A stretch of DNA of 64,000 bases from Labilibaculum sp041595635 (GTDB lineage Bacteria > Bacteroidota > Bacteroidia > Bacteroidales > Marinifilaceae). This document shows, piece after piece, positions 50,361 to 59,146 of the stretch. The first letter of the stretch is position 1, and each line of letters opens with the position of its first letter. Under the pieces are notes generated by a model, which was not told the origin of the DNA, made no database searches, and saw only the letters and a list, made by a program, of their open reading frames with translations. The DNA is taken from the NCBI RefSeq assembly GCF_041595635.1, contig NZ_JBFHJW010000001.1:1-64000 (forward strand), in the 5' to 3' direction. A program made the position numbers and the translations under genes.

Positions 50361-51698
50361 TTAGGCTTTAAAAAATTTCCAAACGGGACTAGTTACTGAT
50401 GCGTACACCTCGTTAGCAAAATTTAACATGCCTTCGAATCCAGCAAGAGCCTCTTTTCTTTCGTGGTTATGATCGCAGAAACCAATTCCTAATTTGTAGG
50501 CAATGGGGCGTTCCTTAACGCCACCAATAAAAAGGTCAACTCCTTTTTCTTTCACAAACTCTGATAATTCATTTGGATTGGAGTCGTCAACAAGAATAGT
50601 ACCCTTGTCACACAATTTTTCAAGCAGATTGTAATCGTCTTTGTTTCCTGTTTGAGATCCTACTATTGCGGTTTCCATGCCTATTAACCGAAGTGCTTTT
50701 ACTAAACTTATGGCTTTGAATGCTCCACCTACATATATCGCTGCTTTTTTTCCTTGCAATTTTTCTTTGAAAGGCGACAGGGCCGGAAGTAAGGTTTTAA
50801 TTTCGTCGGCAACCAATTCTTTGGCTTGTTGAAGCATTTTTTTATTTTTAAAGAAACCAGCTACTTCGTACAGGGCATCGGCCATGTCTTCAATTCCGAA
50901 ATAGGATACTTTTTTAAAGGGAATACCATATTTTTCTTTCATTTCTTTGGCCAAATGCATCATGGAACCAGAGCATTGAACGACATTTAAGGAAGCTTTG
51001 TGAGCACGACGAATTTCATCAATTCTTCCATCGCCAGTAAGGCAAGTAATAATGTTGACACCAATTTTTTCGTAATATTCCTTTAACATCCAAAGTTCTC
51101 CAGCAAGATTAAAATCTCCCAAAATATTAATACTAAAAGGGGGAGCCTGATATTCATTATCGGTACCAACTAGTTTAGATAAGGCATCGCAGGCAGCTTT
51201 GTAACCATCTTTTTTAGTGCCTTTAAATCCTTCGGCCATTACGGGTATTACATCAATGTTTTGTTCTGCTGATACTTTTCTACAGATAGCTTCTACGTCG
51301 TCGCCAATTACGCCAACTATACAAGTGGAATAAACAAAGGCTGCTTTGGGTCGATAGGCTTCAATGAGTTCTGTAAGTGCAGTATGAAGTTTTCCTTCTC
51401 CGCCAAAAACTACGTCTCTTTCGCGTAAATCGGTTGAAAAGCTAAGGCGATGCAATTGCGGACCAGAGGATAAGGCGCCACGGATATCCCAAGTGTATGC
51501 AGCGCAACCTATGGGACCATGAATTAAATGCAGAGCATCGGCAATGGGATAAAGCACTACCCGAGAGCCGCAAAATACACAAGCGCGTTGACTTACGCTA
51601 CCGGCTAAACTGCTCTTTTCGCAATCTAAGTCGTGATTAGATGTTCCTATGGTGTGTACTTGAGTCGATCTTTCTTTGATTATTTTCTCCATCGGCAT
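50361..51698 (-). CDS. nifE: NifE, FeMo-cofactor scaffold alpha-type subunit
   Basis: 445 residues, homologous to NifD. Signatures: SVSQRACVFCGSRVVLYPIA (about 33-52), LIHGPIGCAAYTWDIRGALS (about 58-77) and YSTCIVGVIGDDV. The cysteine matching the FeMo-co ligand is in LNVVQCSGSMMHLAKEM. It partners NifN. It is the first gene after a 176-base gap that contains a strong stem-loop, so nifENB-fdx-V may be expressed at a lower level than nifHDK. Confidence 0.94.
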   Translation of the reverse strand: MPMEKIIKERSTQVHTIGTSNHDLDCEKSSLAGSVSQRACVFCGSRVVLYPIADALHLIHGPIGCAAYTWDIRGALSSGPQLHRLSFSTDLRERDVVFGGEGKLHTALTELIEAYRPKAAFVYSTCIVGVIGDDVEAICRKVSAEQNIDVIPVMAEGFKGTKKDGYKAACDALSKLVGTDNEYQAPPFSINILGDFNLAGELWMLKEYYEKIGVNIITCLTGDGRIDEIRRAHKASLNVVQCSGSMMHLAKEMKEKYGIPFKKVSYFGIEDMADALYEVAGFFKNKKMLQQAKELVADEIKTLLPALSPFKEKLQGKKAAIYVGGAFKAISLVKALRLIGMETAIVGSQTGNKDDYNLLEKLCDKGTILVDDSNPNELSEFVKEKGVDLFIGGVKERPIAYKLGIGFCDHNHERKEALAGFEGMLNFANEVYASVTSPVWKFFKA

Positions 51699-51783
51699 TG
51701 ATTATTTATGTGCTTAGCACAAGTTTATATTGGAGTGAAGAAGTTTTTTCACCTTTTGGCTCAATTGTAGAAGTATGATATAA

Positions 51784-51865
51784 AAATGAAGGAGGCGGGA
51801 GATGGATATACTAACTTTGAGAAAAGGGTATGATTTGTAAGATAGTTAGTTGCCTCCCTCATTTC
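51784..51865 (-). terminator. nifK-nifE intercistronic stem-loop (attenuator / mRNA processing site)
   Basis: Outer arms GGAGGC (51791-51796) / GCCTCC (51852-51857), extended to TGA/TCA, and inner arms ACTAACT (51810-51816) / AGTTAGT (51844-51850) form a two-part stem. On the minus strand it runs into TTCATTTTTATA. Position right after nifK suggests partial termination or protection of the nifHDK transcript end. Confidence 0.6.
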
Positions 51866-51874
51866 ATCGCATCA

Positions 51875-53254
51875 CTACATCACTAGTTCGAATGATTCTT
51901 CAGGACAAGTTGCATCCTTTTTGTCCATAAGTACCGAAAGAATTTTTTCCAGAATTCGCAATCCACCTACATATCCAAGTGTCGAGAAATAGCTGTGTCC
52001 AATACGATCAACTATAGGGAACCCCATTCTTACAAATGGAATATTTTCATCTCTCGAAATGTATTTTCCATAGGTGTTTCCAATAAGCAGATCTACTGGA
52101 TTTTCTTTGATCCATTGGTGCATCAATAGCATATCCGCATTAGCGCCATTTTTATATTTGGCTTCGGGTACACTTTCTAGAATTTTTTCCATTCGTTTAT
52201 TGAAATTTTTCCCTGGAGTTCCAGAAACAATATAAACAGGTTTCATGTCCAGATCGATTAAGAATTCAGCCAATGGAATCAATTGGTCGGGATCGCCCCA
52301 TAAGGCTACTCGTTTGCCATAAAAATATTGGTGCATATCGGTAATTACATCTACCAGGCGACCACGTTCATCGTTTATGCTTACGGGGACCGATACGGAA
52401 CCTATTTTCGAGAGCGTATGAATAAAACGATCGGTAGCTTGCAGACCAATTGGTAAATCTTCAATGGTAAATTTTACTTTGCATTTATTATCGAGGTTAA
52501 TGGCTGCTTTTTCAGTAGCCCATTCGCCTAAGCCTATGGAGTGTAGACTATCACCCATGCTTACTATTTCGGGAACCGTTGTTCCTCCTTTTGGATACAT
52601 TTCAAATTTTCCAGTCATGGGAGTATCTAAAACATCGGAAGTATCCGGAAGTAAAACATTCTTTATCTTCATCAATTTCAAAATCCGTTTTAATTCTCTC
52701 ATGTCAGAAGGTTCAACCCAACCTGAAAGAATATTAATTTGATTTTTAAGCTGATCGGTTTTTTGAGCGAAATATTTTACAAAGGCTTCGAGCATGTTTG
52801 CAAAACCTGTAACGTGACTTCCCACATAACTAGGAGTTGAGGCTTGTATAACATGTTTCCCTTCCGGGATTTTTCCATCGGCCAATGCTTTGCTTACAAT
52901 TTGGCCTAAATCGTCGCCAATTGTTTCTGATAAGCAAGTGGAATGCACCGCAATAACATCGGGTTCGTATACCGAGAAGATATTGGTGACTGCTTGTAGT
53001 AAGTTTGCTTGCCCTCCAAATACCGACGAGCCTTCTGTGAAAGAACTTGTTGCAGCCATTACCGGTTCTTTGTAATGGCGGGTTAGAGTACTTCTGTGAT
53101 AGGAACAACATCCCTGTGAGCCATGACTGTGAGGCAAACATCCGTGAACTCCTAGTGATGCGTACATGGCACCAATAGGCTGGCAAGTTTTAGCCGGATT
53201 TACGGTCAAAGCTTTTCTTTCTACTACTTTACTAGTTGTATGATTTAATAACAT
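51875..53254 (-). CDS. nifK: Nitrogenase MoFe protein beta subunit
   Basis: 459 residues, the short clostridial-type NifK lacking the N-terminal extension of Azotobacter (about 520). P-cluster ligands are seen in NPAKTCQPIGAMYASLG, HGSQGCCSYHRSTLTRHYKE (about 42-61) and HSTCLSETIGDD. It forms the alpha2-beta2 MoFe protein with NifD and holds part of the P-cluster. It lies 12 bases after nifD and is followed by the stem-loop at 51784-51865. Confidence 0.96.
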   Translation of the reverse strand: MLLNHTTSKVVERKALTVNPAKTCQPIGAMYASLGVHGCLPHSHGSQGCCSYHRSTLTRHYKEPVMAATSSFTEGSSVFGGQANLLQAVTNIFSVYEPDVIAVHSTCLSETIGDDLGQIVSKALADGKIPEGKHVIQASTPSYVGSHVTGFANMLEAFVKYFAQKTDQLKNQINILSGWVEPSDMRELKRILKLMKIKNVLLPDTSDVLDTPMTGKFEMYPKGGTTVPEIVSMGDSLHSIGLGEWATEKAAINLDNKCKVKFTIEDLPIGLQATDRFIHTLSKIGSVSVPVSINDERGRLVDVITDMHQYFYGKRVALWGDPDQLIPLAEFLIDLDMKPVYIVSGTPGKNFNKRMEKILESVPEAKYKNGANADMLLMHQWIKENPVDLLIGNTYGKYISRDENIPFVRMGFPIVDRIGHSYFSTLGYVGGLRILEKILSVLMDKKDATCPEESFELVM

Positions 53255-53266
53255 ATTCGTCCTCCT

Positions 53267-54898
53267 TTATTCGTTAATGGCAAAACTTCCAACAATTTCT
53301 GGTTCTGATTTCCAAGGTGCATTCACCATTTTCCAAATTCGGGTGCAGAGCATGCGTTCCATTTCCAGGTAAAAATTAATTGCTCCTTGGTATCCAGCGT
53401 AGGGGCCACCATAGTCGTAGCTGTGTAATTGCTTTAAGGGAATTCCGCTTTTTTGCACCACATATTTTTCCTTTATCCCTGCGCAAAAAAGATCAGGTTT
53501 GTAATATTCAATAAGCTTTTCAGTTTCCCAGTGGTTAACGTCGTCAATTACCAATGAATTCTTTTGCATATCAGGCATCATTCCTTCGTAATTGCTGAAT
53601 TTATAGCCGTTTTTCATCAGCTGTTCTTTTTTGGCTGCTAGATCTTCTCTGTATCGTTCAAGATCTTTTTCAACAGTCAGGTCTTCAATATTTCTGCTAT
53701 CGGCATCAATTTTAATGCTGGGAATAACCTCTCTACCTTCGTAATCGTCGCGGTGAGCAAATTCATAACCTGCCGAAACGGTGGTAACACCAATTTCTTT
53801 GAATAAATCCTGATAGTGGTGAGCTCTTGAACCTCCAACGAACATCATGGCCAATTTGCCTTCTGTTTTAGCTTTCACAGTTTCACAAACTGCTTTCACT
53901 TTTTTCAATTCTCGTTCAATAATTTCTTCCACTTTTGCACTTAATTCGGCATCGGCGAAATAGTCTGCAATTTTTCGTAGGGCTTTGGTGGTGCCTTCGG
54001 CTCCAATAAAGCTGACTTTTACCCATGGAATCCCATATTTTTCTTCCATCATATCAGCAATATAGTTGATGGATCGATGGCACATAATGAGGTTAAGATC
54101 GGCCATGTGAGCATATTCCATACTTTCAACGGTTGAGTTTCCACTGAAGGTAGATAGTAGTGTGATTCCTGCTTCTTCGAACAGTCGTTCCAATTCAAAA
54201 GCATCACCACCAATATTGTATTCGCCTAAAAGATTGATTTGAAACTTGCCAATTCGATCTCTGTTGTTGTTTCCAATTACATTCTTGAATACTGCGTTGT
54301 TGGCAATATGGTGTCCTGCCGATTGGGATACTCCACGATATCCTTCACAACTGAAACCGAAAATGTTAATTCCCAATTCTTCTTTCATATCGCGAGATAC
54401 GGCATGTACATCATCTCCAATTAAACCAACAGGACAGGTTGAGAAAATACCAATTGCTTTGGGTTTAAATATCTCGAATGCTTCGCGAACGGCATCTTTT
54501 AGTTTTGCTTCTCCACCAAAAACAATATTAGAATCTTGCATATCGGTAGAAAAACTGTAGGGGATAAAGTTATCTTCTCCTTCGGCAGGTCTGGTTTGGT
54601 TTCTTCGGGTAAGCCAAGCGTAAAAGCTGCAGCCAATCGGACCATGAACCAGATTGATAATATCTCGGGTTGGTCCCAAAACTACACCTTTGCAACCAGC
54701 ATAAGTACAACCACGTTGTGTGATGATTCCTGGAATGGTTCTTACGTTTGCCTGAATTTCCTGAGCTTCTACAGGATCGTTTATCACCACTGATTTTTGG
54801 CGTTTTTTGGCAATTTTCGTCGGGTATTTTGCCATGATTTCATCCATTACTTTCGATGGATCTGGCAGCCCTTGTGTTATATCTAATTTTTTTACCAT
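53267..54898 (-). CDS. nifD: Nitrogenase MoFe protein alpha subunit (group II type)
   Basis: 543 residues. P-cluster cysteines are Cys64 (GCTYAGCKG), Cys90 (HGPIGCSFYAW) and Cys155 (FSTCPVGLIGDD). FeMo-co ligands are Cys273 (IMCHRSINYI) and His492 (LHSYDYGGPY). Substrate-channel residues match the Mo enzyme: Val at the alpha-70 position (CKGVV), Arg99, Gln192 and His196 (SQSAGHH). An insertion of about 50 residues (about 385-440) is shared with Clostridium pasteurianum NifD, marking group II nitrogenase. No anfG/vnfG lies nearby. It starts 10 bases after nifI2. Confidence 0.97.
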   Translation of the reverse strand: MVKKLDITQGLPDPSKVMDEIMAKYPTKIAKKRQKSVVINDPVEAQEIQANVRTIPGIITQRGCTYAGCKGVVLGPTRDIINLVHGPIGCSFYAWLTRRNQTRPAEGEDNFIPYSFSTDMQDSNIVFGGEAKLKDAVREAFEIFKPKAIGIFSTCPVGLIGDDVHAVSRDMKEELGINIFGFSCEGYRGVSQSAGHHIANNAVFKNVIGNNNRDRIGKFQINLLGEYNIGGDAFELERLFEEAGITLLSTFSGNSTVESMEYAHMADLNLIMCHRSINYIADMMEEKYGIPWVKVSFIGAEGTTKALRKIADYFADAELSAKVEEIIERELKKVKAVCETVKAKTEGKLAMMFVGGSRAHHYQDLFKEIGVTTVSAGYEFAHRDDYEGREVIPSIKIDADSRNIEDLTVEKDLERYREDLAAKKEQLMKNGYKFSNYEGMMPDMQKNSLVIDDVNHWETEKLIEYYKPDLFCAGIKEKYVVQKSGIPLKQLHSYDYGGPYAGYQGAINFYLEMERMLCTRIWKMVNAPWKSEPEIVGSFAINE

Positions 54899-54908
54899 AG
54901 TTTTTCGT

Positions 54909-55289
54909 TTAATTATCCAGAACTAAATCACCACTTTCTGCGGTTCTAACACGTATCGCTTCACTCACGGGTAAAACGAAAATTTTACCATCACCAGGTT
55001 TTTTTGATTGATTGGCCTCAATTATGGTTTCGATACATTCAGACACTTTATGGTCGGGAATAATCACTTGAAGAACGCGCTGGGGACGAAGTCTTGGTTC
55101 TTTTCCTAGAAGCTCTATTGCTTCGGGGTGATCATTTTTTGCTCCCTCTATAACTTTAGCATCCCAAAGGCCTTTGCCACGTCCAAAGACATTTCCTGTT
55201 GCAGTCATCGAAGAAAATCCGGCATCTCGCAAAGCTCTTTTGGTTTTATTCATTTTATTTATCTTAATAATGGACATTACACACTTCAT
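54909..55289 (-). CDS. nifI2: NifI2, PII-like regulator of nitrogenase
   Basis: 126 residues of the GlnB/PII superfamily. The T-loop region (about 35-75) is GNVFGRGKGLWDAKVIEGAK with extra residues HPEAIELLGKEPRLRPQRV, longer than in GlnB, as typical of NifI2. The end has KPGDGKIFVLPVSEAIRVRT. NifI1-NifI2 complexes bind NifDK and block it when ammonia is present, relieved by 2-oxoglutarate and ATP in methanogens; I infer the same here. It sits 18 bases after nifI1. Confidence 0.94.
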   Translation of the reverse strand: MKCVMSIIKINKMNKTKRALRDAGFSSMTATGNVFGRGKGLWDAKVIEGAKNDHPEAIELLGKEPRLRPQRVLQVIIPDHKVSECIETIIEANQSKKPGDGKIFVLPVSEAIRVRTAESGDLVLDN

Positions 55290-55307
55290 ATCTTCGAGTA
55301 TTTAGGT

Positions 55308-55634
55308 TTATAATTCTTTAGAACCTCGACTTATCGTGTAGGCTTCATCAACTGGAGATACAAATATTTTTCCATCACCAAAAGCTCCTTTGGGTGTGGA
55401 TTTTGCTGCATCCAAGATGGTATTGATAGCAAAATCTTTGTCTTCATCTTTAATTACCATCATTAGCAGTTCTTTAGGTAGTTCATCATAAGTAACATCA
55501 CCAATTTTGATTCCTCGCTGCTTACCTCTACCAACAACTGGCATTTTAGTGACTGCAATGTATCCAGCCTCGAAAAGCGCTTTTAGAACTTTATGGGATT
55601 TCTCAGGGCGGATTATAGCTTTTATCATTAACAT
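55308..55634 (-). CDS. nifI1: NifI1, PII-like regulator of nitrogenase
   Basis: 108 residues: MLMIKAIIRPEKSHKVLKAL, then the T-loop VVGRGKQRGIKIGDVTYDEL and GDGKIFVSPVDEAYTISRGS. It partners NifI2 in switching nitrogenase off. Placement between nifH and nifI2 is the conserved nifH-I1-I2-D-K order of archaea, clostridia and related bacteria. The tyrosine uridylylated in GlnB is not in its usual setting, in line with control by effector binding instead of covalent change. Confidence 0.94.
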   Translation of the reverse strand: MLMIKAIIRPEKSHKVLKALFEAGYIAVTKMPVVGRGKQRGIKIGDVTYDELPKELLMMVIKDEDKDFAINTILDAAKSTPKGAFGDGKIFVSPVDEAYTISRGSKEL

Positions 55635-55693
55635 AGTCTGTATTGTTTTAGAAAGTTTTAGATTATGGGTTTTATTAATCTTGTCTGACTGAA

Positions 55694-56518
<825 letters not shown>

Positions 56519-56556
56519 GTCTTTTATTTTTGAGGTTAATAGTTGTCAGGCTCTAA

Positions 56557-56571
56557 CCACAAAGCGTACCA
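56557..56571 (-). promoter_or_regulatory. Weak -24/-12 (sigma-54-like) candidate before nifH
   Basis: On the minus strand TGGTACG-CTTT-GTGG compares with TGGCACG-N4-TTGC; GG at -24 is kept but the -12 GC is GG. The predicted start would be about 28 bases before nifH. It is the best such site in the region, but poor in absolute terms. Confidence 0.25.
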
Positions 56572-56675
56572 TTCGAAAACAAAGGAATCTTTTTTTTGTA
56601 AACAATAACTTCTCAAAGTTCTAGTATAGAGTGTGTTGTGTTTTTATAATTTGGATTATCTATTTGGTGTAGGAC

Positions 56676-56699
56676 TGTATAAATATTACATATATGTAA
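56676..56699. promoter_or_regulatory. Palindromic site between nifH and nifA
   Basis: TGT-N9-ACA (56676-56690) runs into the perfect 14-base palindrome TTACATATATGTAA (56686-56699). It is one base short of a NifA upstream activator site and lies about 160-180 bases before nifH, a usual distance for an enhancer. Confidence 0.35.
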
Positions 56700-56863
56700 G
56701 AAAAGCTCTTTTTGAGAACATATTTGAATCTTGCTTTGAAGTCGTCTATTGATAGGGAATTGACTTTTATTTATGAATATTATTCTTACAAAAATGTATT
56801 TAAGCGATTTGGAAATTAGTTCAAAAACTAATGATTCTCTTAGTAGTAAAAGAGGGGTGTTAA

Positions 56864-56901
56864 AACAATAAGAGTAAAAATAAAGCCTTATTGTTACTCT
56901 T
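56864..56901. repeat. Overlapping inverted repeats upstream of nifA
   Basis: AACAATAAG (56864-56872) pairs with CTTATTGTT (56887-56895), while AAGAGTAA (56870-56877) pairs with TTACTCTT (56894-56901). The two dyads overlap and are mutually exclusive as hairpins. They lie 55-90 bases before the activator's -33 box. Confidence 0.5.
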
Positions 56902-56955
56902 GTGGGGGGTGAACTTTAAAATAATTATAAATAATCGAATTGTACAGTATAATAA

Positions 56956-56985
56956 TTGGGGTAGTGTTTCTTTTTTGTAGTTTTG
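56956..56985 (+). promoter_or_regulatory. Promoter of the nifA-like gene
   Basis: TTG (56956-56958), a spacer of exactly 19 bases and TAGTTTTG (56978-56985): a perfect Bacteroidota -33/-7 promoter. Transcription would start near 56992, which excludes the ATG at 56983 and fixes the start at 57013. Confidence 0.75.
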
Positions 56986-57012
56986 TGTCACACCCTCCCT
57001 AAAATTTTGATT

Positions 57013-58569
57013 ATGAGTTTAACTTGCAAAAAAGCTGGCAACGAATGTTATGGTTTTAAAGAGATGTCTCTTCTCTTTGAAATCAGTCAGCGACTTTTAG
57101 ATAGTAACGAACTAAAAAAGGATCTATCCCCAATATTATCGTCTCTAGTCAAGCATCTTAATGCAGAAAGAAGTTTTATTACCATTTTTAACCGACAAAC
57201 TAGCCGAATAATGATTGAAGCGGCTTATGGTTTGAGTCCTTCGCAACAGGCAAGAGGTAAATATGATTTAGGGGAGGGTATTATAGGAAAGGTAATTGAG
57301 CTATCTAAACCGATAGTTATTTCTGAGATATCGAAATCAAAGTTATTTATAAATAAGATTAAAACAGAGCTTACCAAAGATGGGAAGGAGTTAACTTTTA
57401 TTTGTGTACCTCTTTTACTTGATAATGTAATTACAGGCGCCTTAAGTGTGGTGAGGGTTTATAATTCTAATATCACGGTAAATGAAGATATTCAACTTCT
57501 AAGCATTGTTGGTTCTATGATTGCTAAATCTGCTCGTTATAAACAAGGAAAGCTTGAGGAGTTAGAGGCTTTGAGGGAACAAAATAGGGATTTACAAAGT
57601 CAGCTAGAAAGCCAAAAACCACAAAATATTATTGGAAATTCAGGCAAAATGTGCGATCTGTATGCTCTGGTAAATCGAGTGGCGCAAACCAATAGTACGG
57701 TTCTTTTGCGGGGAGAAAGTGGAATTGGGAAAGAACTTTTTGCGGAAGAAATTCACAATAAGAGCAAGCAGAAATCAAATAATCTTATTAAAGTAAATTG
57801 TTCGGCTTTGCCTGAGAACTTAATTGAGAATGAACTTTTTGGTCACGAAAAGGGAGCTTATACGGGAGCTGATCAGATGCGAAAAGGAAGATTTGAATTG
57901 GCCAATGGAGGAACTGTTTTTCTGGATGAAATTGGCGACCTACCTTTATCCACGCAAGTGAAGTTATTGAGAGTTTTACAGGAGCGAGAATTTGAGAGAG
58001 TTGGAGGAAGTAAAACCATTAAAGTGAATGTACGGATAATAGCTGCCACCAATCGAAATCTTGAGGAATTAATCGAAAAAGGAGAATTTAGAGAGGACTT
58101 TTATTATCGTATTAATGTTTTTCCAATATTTATTCCTCCATTGCGACATAGAAGGGATGATATTCCTATTTTGGTGGATCATTTTATTGATAAATTTAAT
58201 CGGAAGAATAATTATCAAATTAAAAGAATTACAACTTCGGCTTTAAACATGTTAATGGTTCACCGGTGGCCTGGAAATATCAGGGAATTAGAGAATGTAA
58301 TTGAGCGATCGTGCATTATGGCGAAAGACAATGTAGTTCATAGTTACGATCTGCCGCCAACTCTGCAAACTGCTGATTCAACGAATAGTTCGTTTGAAGG
58401 TGGAATGATGGTGGTGGTAGAACAACTCGAGAAGCAATTGATTAGAGATGCTTTAACAACTACAGCCGGCAATGTAACAAAAGCTGCAGAATTACTTCAT
58501 ATCACCGAAAGGATGTTGGGAACGAGAGTGAAAAAATATGAGATTGAGACCTGGCGATTTAAGTTATAG
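57013..58569 (+). CDS. nifA: NifA-like sigma-54-dependent activator (GAF - AAA+ - HTH)
   Basis: 518 residues from ATG 57013 (MSLTCKKAGNEC); the longer frame from 56983 would begin inside the promoter. A GAF domain (about 15-180) is followed by a coiled linker and the AAA+ domain: Walker A GESGIGKE (234-241), GAYTGA (281-286, the sigma-54 contact loop), Walker B TVFLDEIGDL. A Fis-type HTH (about 475-512: GNVTKAAELLHITERMLGTR) ends it. It should activate nif promoters. The rhizobial Cys-x4-Cys linker motif is absent, although cysteines at 5 and 12 might sense redox. It is divergent from nifH. NifA is the natural call from context; another sigma-54 activator is possible. Confidence 0.88.
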   Translation: MSLTCKKAGNECYGFKEMSLLFEISQRLLDSNELKKDLSPILSSLVKHLNAERSFITIFNRQTSRIMIEAAYGLSPSQQARGKYDLGEGIIGKVIELSKPIVISEISKSKLFINKIKTELTKDGKELTFICVPLLLDNVITGALSVVRVYNSNITVNEDIQLLSIVGSMIAKSARYKQGKLEELEALREQNRDLQSQLESQKPQNIIGNSGKMCDLYALVNRVAQTNSTVLLRGESGIGKELFAEEIHNKSKQKSNNLIKVNCSALPENLIENELFGHEKGAYTGADQMRKGRFELANGGTVFLDEIGDLPLSTQVKLLRVLQEREFERVGGSKTIKVNVRIIAATNRNLEELIEKGEFREDFYYRINVFPIFIPPLRHRRDDIPILVDHFIDKFNRKNNYQIKRITTSALNMLMVHRWPGNIRELENVIERSCIMAKDNVVHSYDLPPTLQTADSTNSSFEGGMMVVVEQLEKQLIRDALTTTAGNVTKAAELLHITERMLGTRVKKYEIETWRFKL

Positions 58570-58612
58570 TTTAAAATTGTAAGAGAGTAGAATATTTTCA
58601 CATACAAAAACA

Positions 58613-59089
58613 ATGATTTCAAATTCCTATTCCTTTGTTGAAATGAATCTTTGCGATGAGGAACATCGGGCAGCCTTATTTGAATTGATGAATGCTTATA
58701 TGCTTGATCCTATGGGTTGTTCAAAGGCGATTTCTTTAAAGAGTTTTCCAGCTTTAGTGGAAGGTCTGAAAAATCAGACGAATTATGTGGGTGTACTGGT
58801 GAAAAATCAAGAGCGTTGCATCGCTTTGGCCAATTGTTTTGTGAATTTTTCGACCTTTAAAATGCGTTCTTTGCTAAATATCCATGATTTTATTGTGATG
58901 CCAGATGAAAGAGGAAAAGGTGTAGGCCGGTTTTTAATGCAATCGGTCAAACAAATAGCTAAGAATCGAAATTGCTGTAAAATTACTTTAGAGGTACGTT
59001 GCGATAACGAAGTAGCCCAAACCCTTTATCTTTCGGAAGATTTTCGCGATTGCAAGCCTGCAATGTTTTTTTTGGAGTTTGCTTTTTAA
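58613..59089 (+). CDS. GNAT-family N-acetyltransferase
   Basis: 158 residues. The acetyl-CoA-binding motif A is VMPDERGKGVGRFLMQSVKQ (about 96-115), followed by ITLEVRCDNEVAQTLYLSED, the usual C-terminal part. Substrate unknown. It begins 43 bases after nifA on the same strand without an evident terminator, so it may be co-transcribed, but many GNAT genes sit in nif regions without a known nitrogenase role. Confidence 0.88.
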   Translation: MISNSYSFVEMNLCDEEHRAALFELMNAYMLDPMGCSKAISLKSFPALVEGLKNQTNYVGVLVKNQERCIALANCFVNFSTFKMRSLLNIHDFIVMPDERGKGVGRFLMQSVKQIAKNRNCCKITLEVRCDNEVAQTLYLSEDFRDCKPAMFFLEFAF

Positions 59090-59146
59090 AAATTTACAGG
59101 ATAGCGCAAAAAAATCTTTTTCAGGATTTTTTTACGCTAGAAATGA

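Larger units (their letters stand above)
56519..57012. other. Divergent control region nifH / nifA
   Basis: 494 AT-rich bases without a gene. It contains a weak -24/-12-like site before nifH (56557-56571), a TGT-N9-ACA motif (56676-56690) overlapping a 14-base palindrome (56686-56699), overlapping inverted repeats (56864-56901) and a strong -33/-7 promoter for the activator (56956-56985). No canonical NifA site TGT-N10-ACA was found on reading. Confidence 0.6.

Noticed and set aside
53267..54898. Alternative (V- or Fe-only) nitrogenase
   Set aside because: No vnfG/anfG gene lies between the D and K genes, and nifE, nifN and nifV accompany it; alpha-subunit residues match the Mo type. The His-to-Ala change in PYAGYQG is not a cofactor ligand.
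56983..57012. Ten extra N-terminal codons for the NifA-like protein
   Set aside because: The ATG at 56983 overlaps the -7 element of a perfect promoter, so it cannot lie in the transcript.
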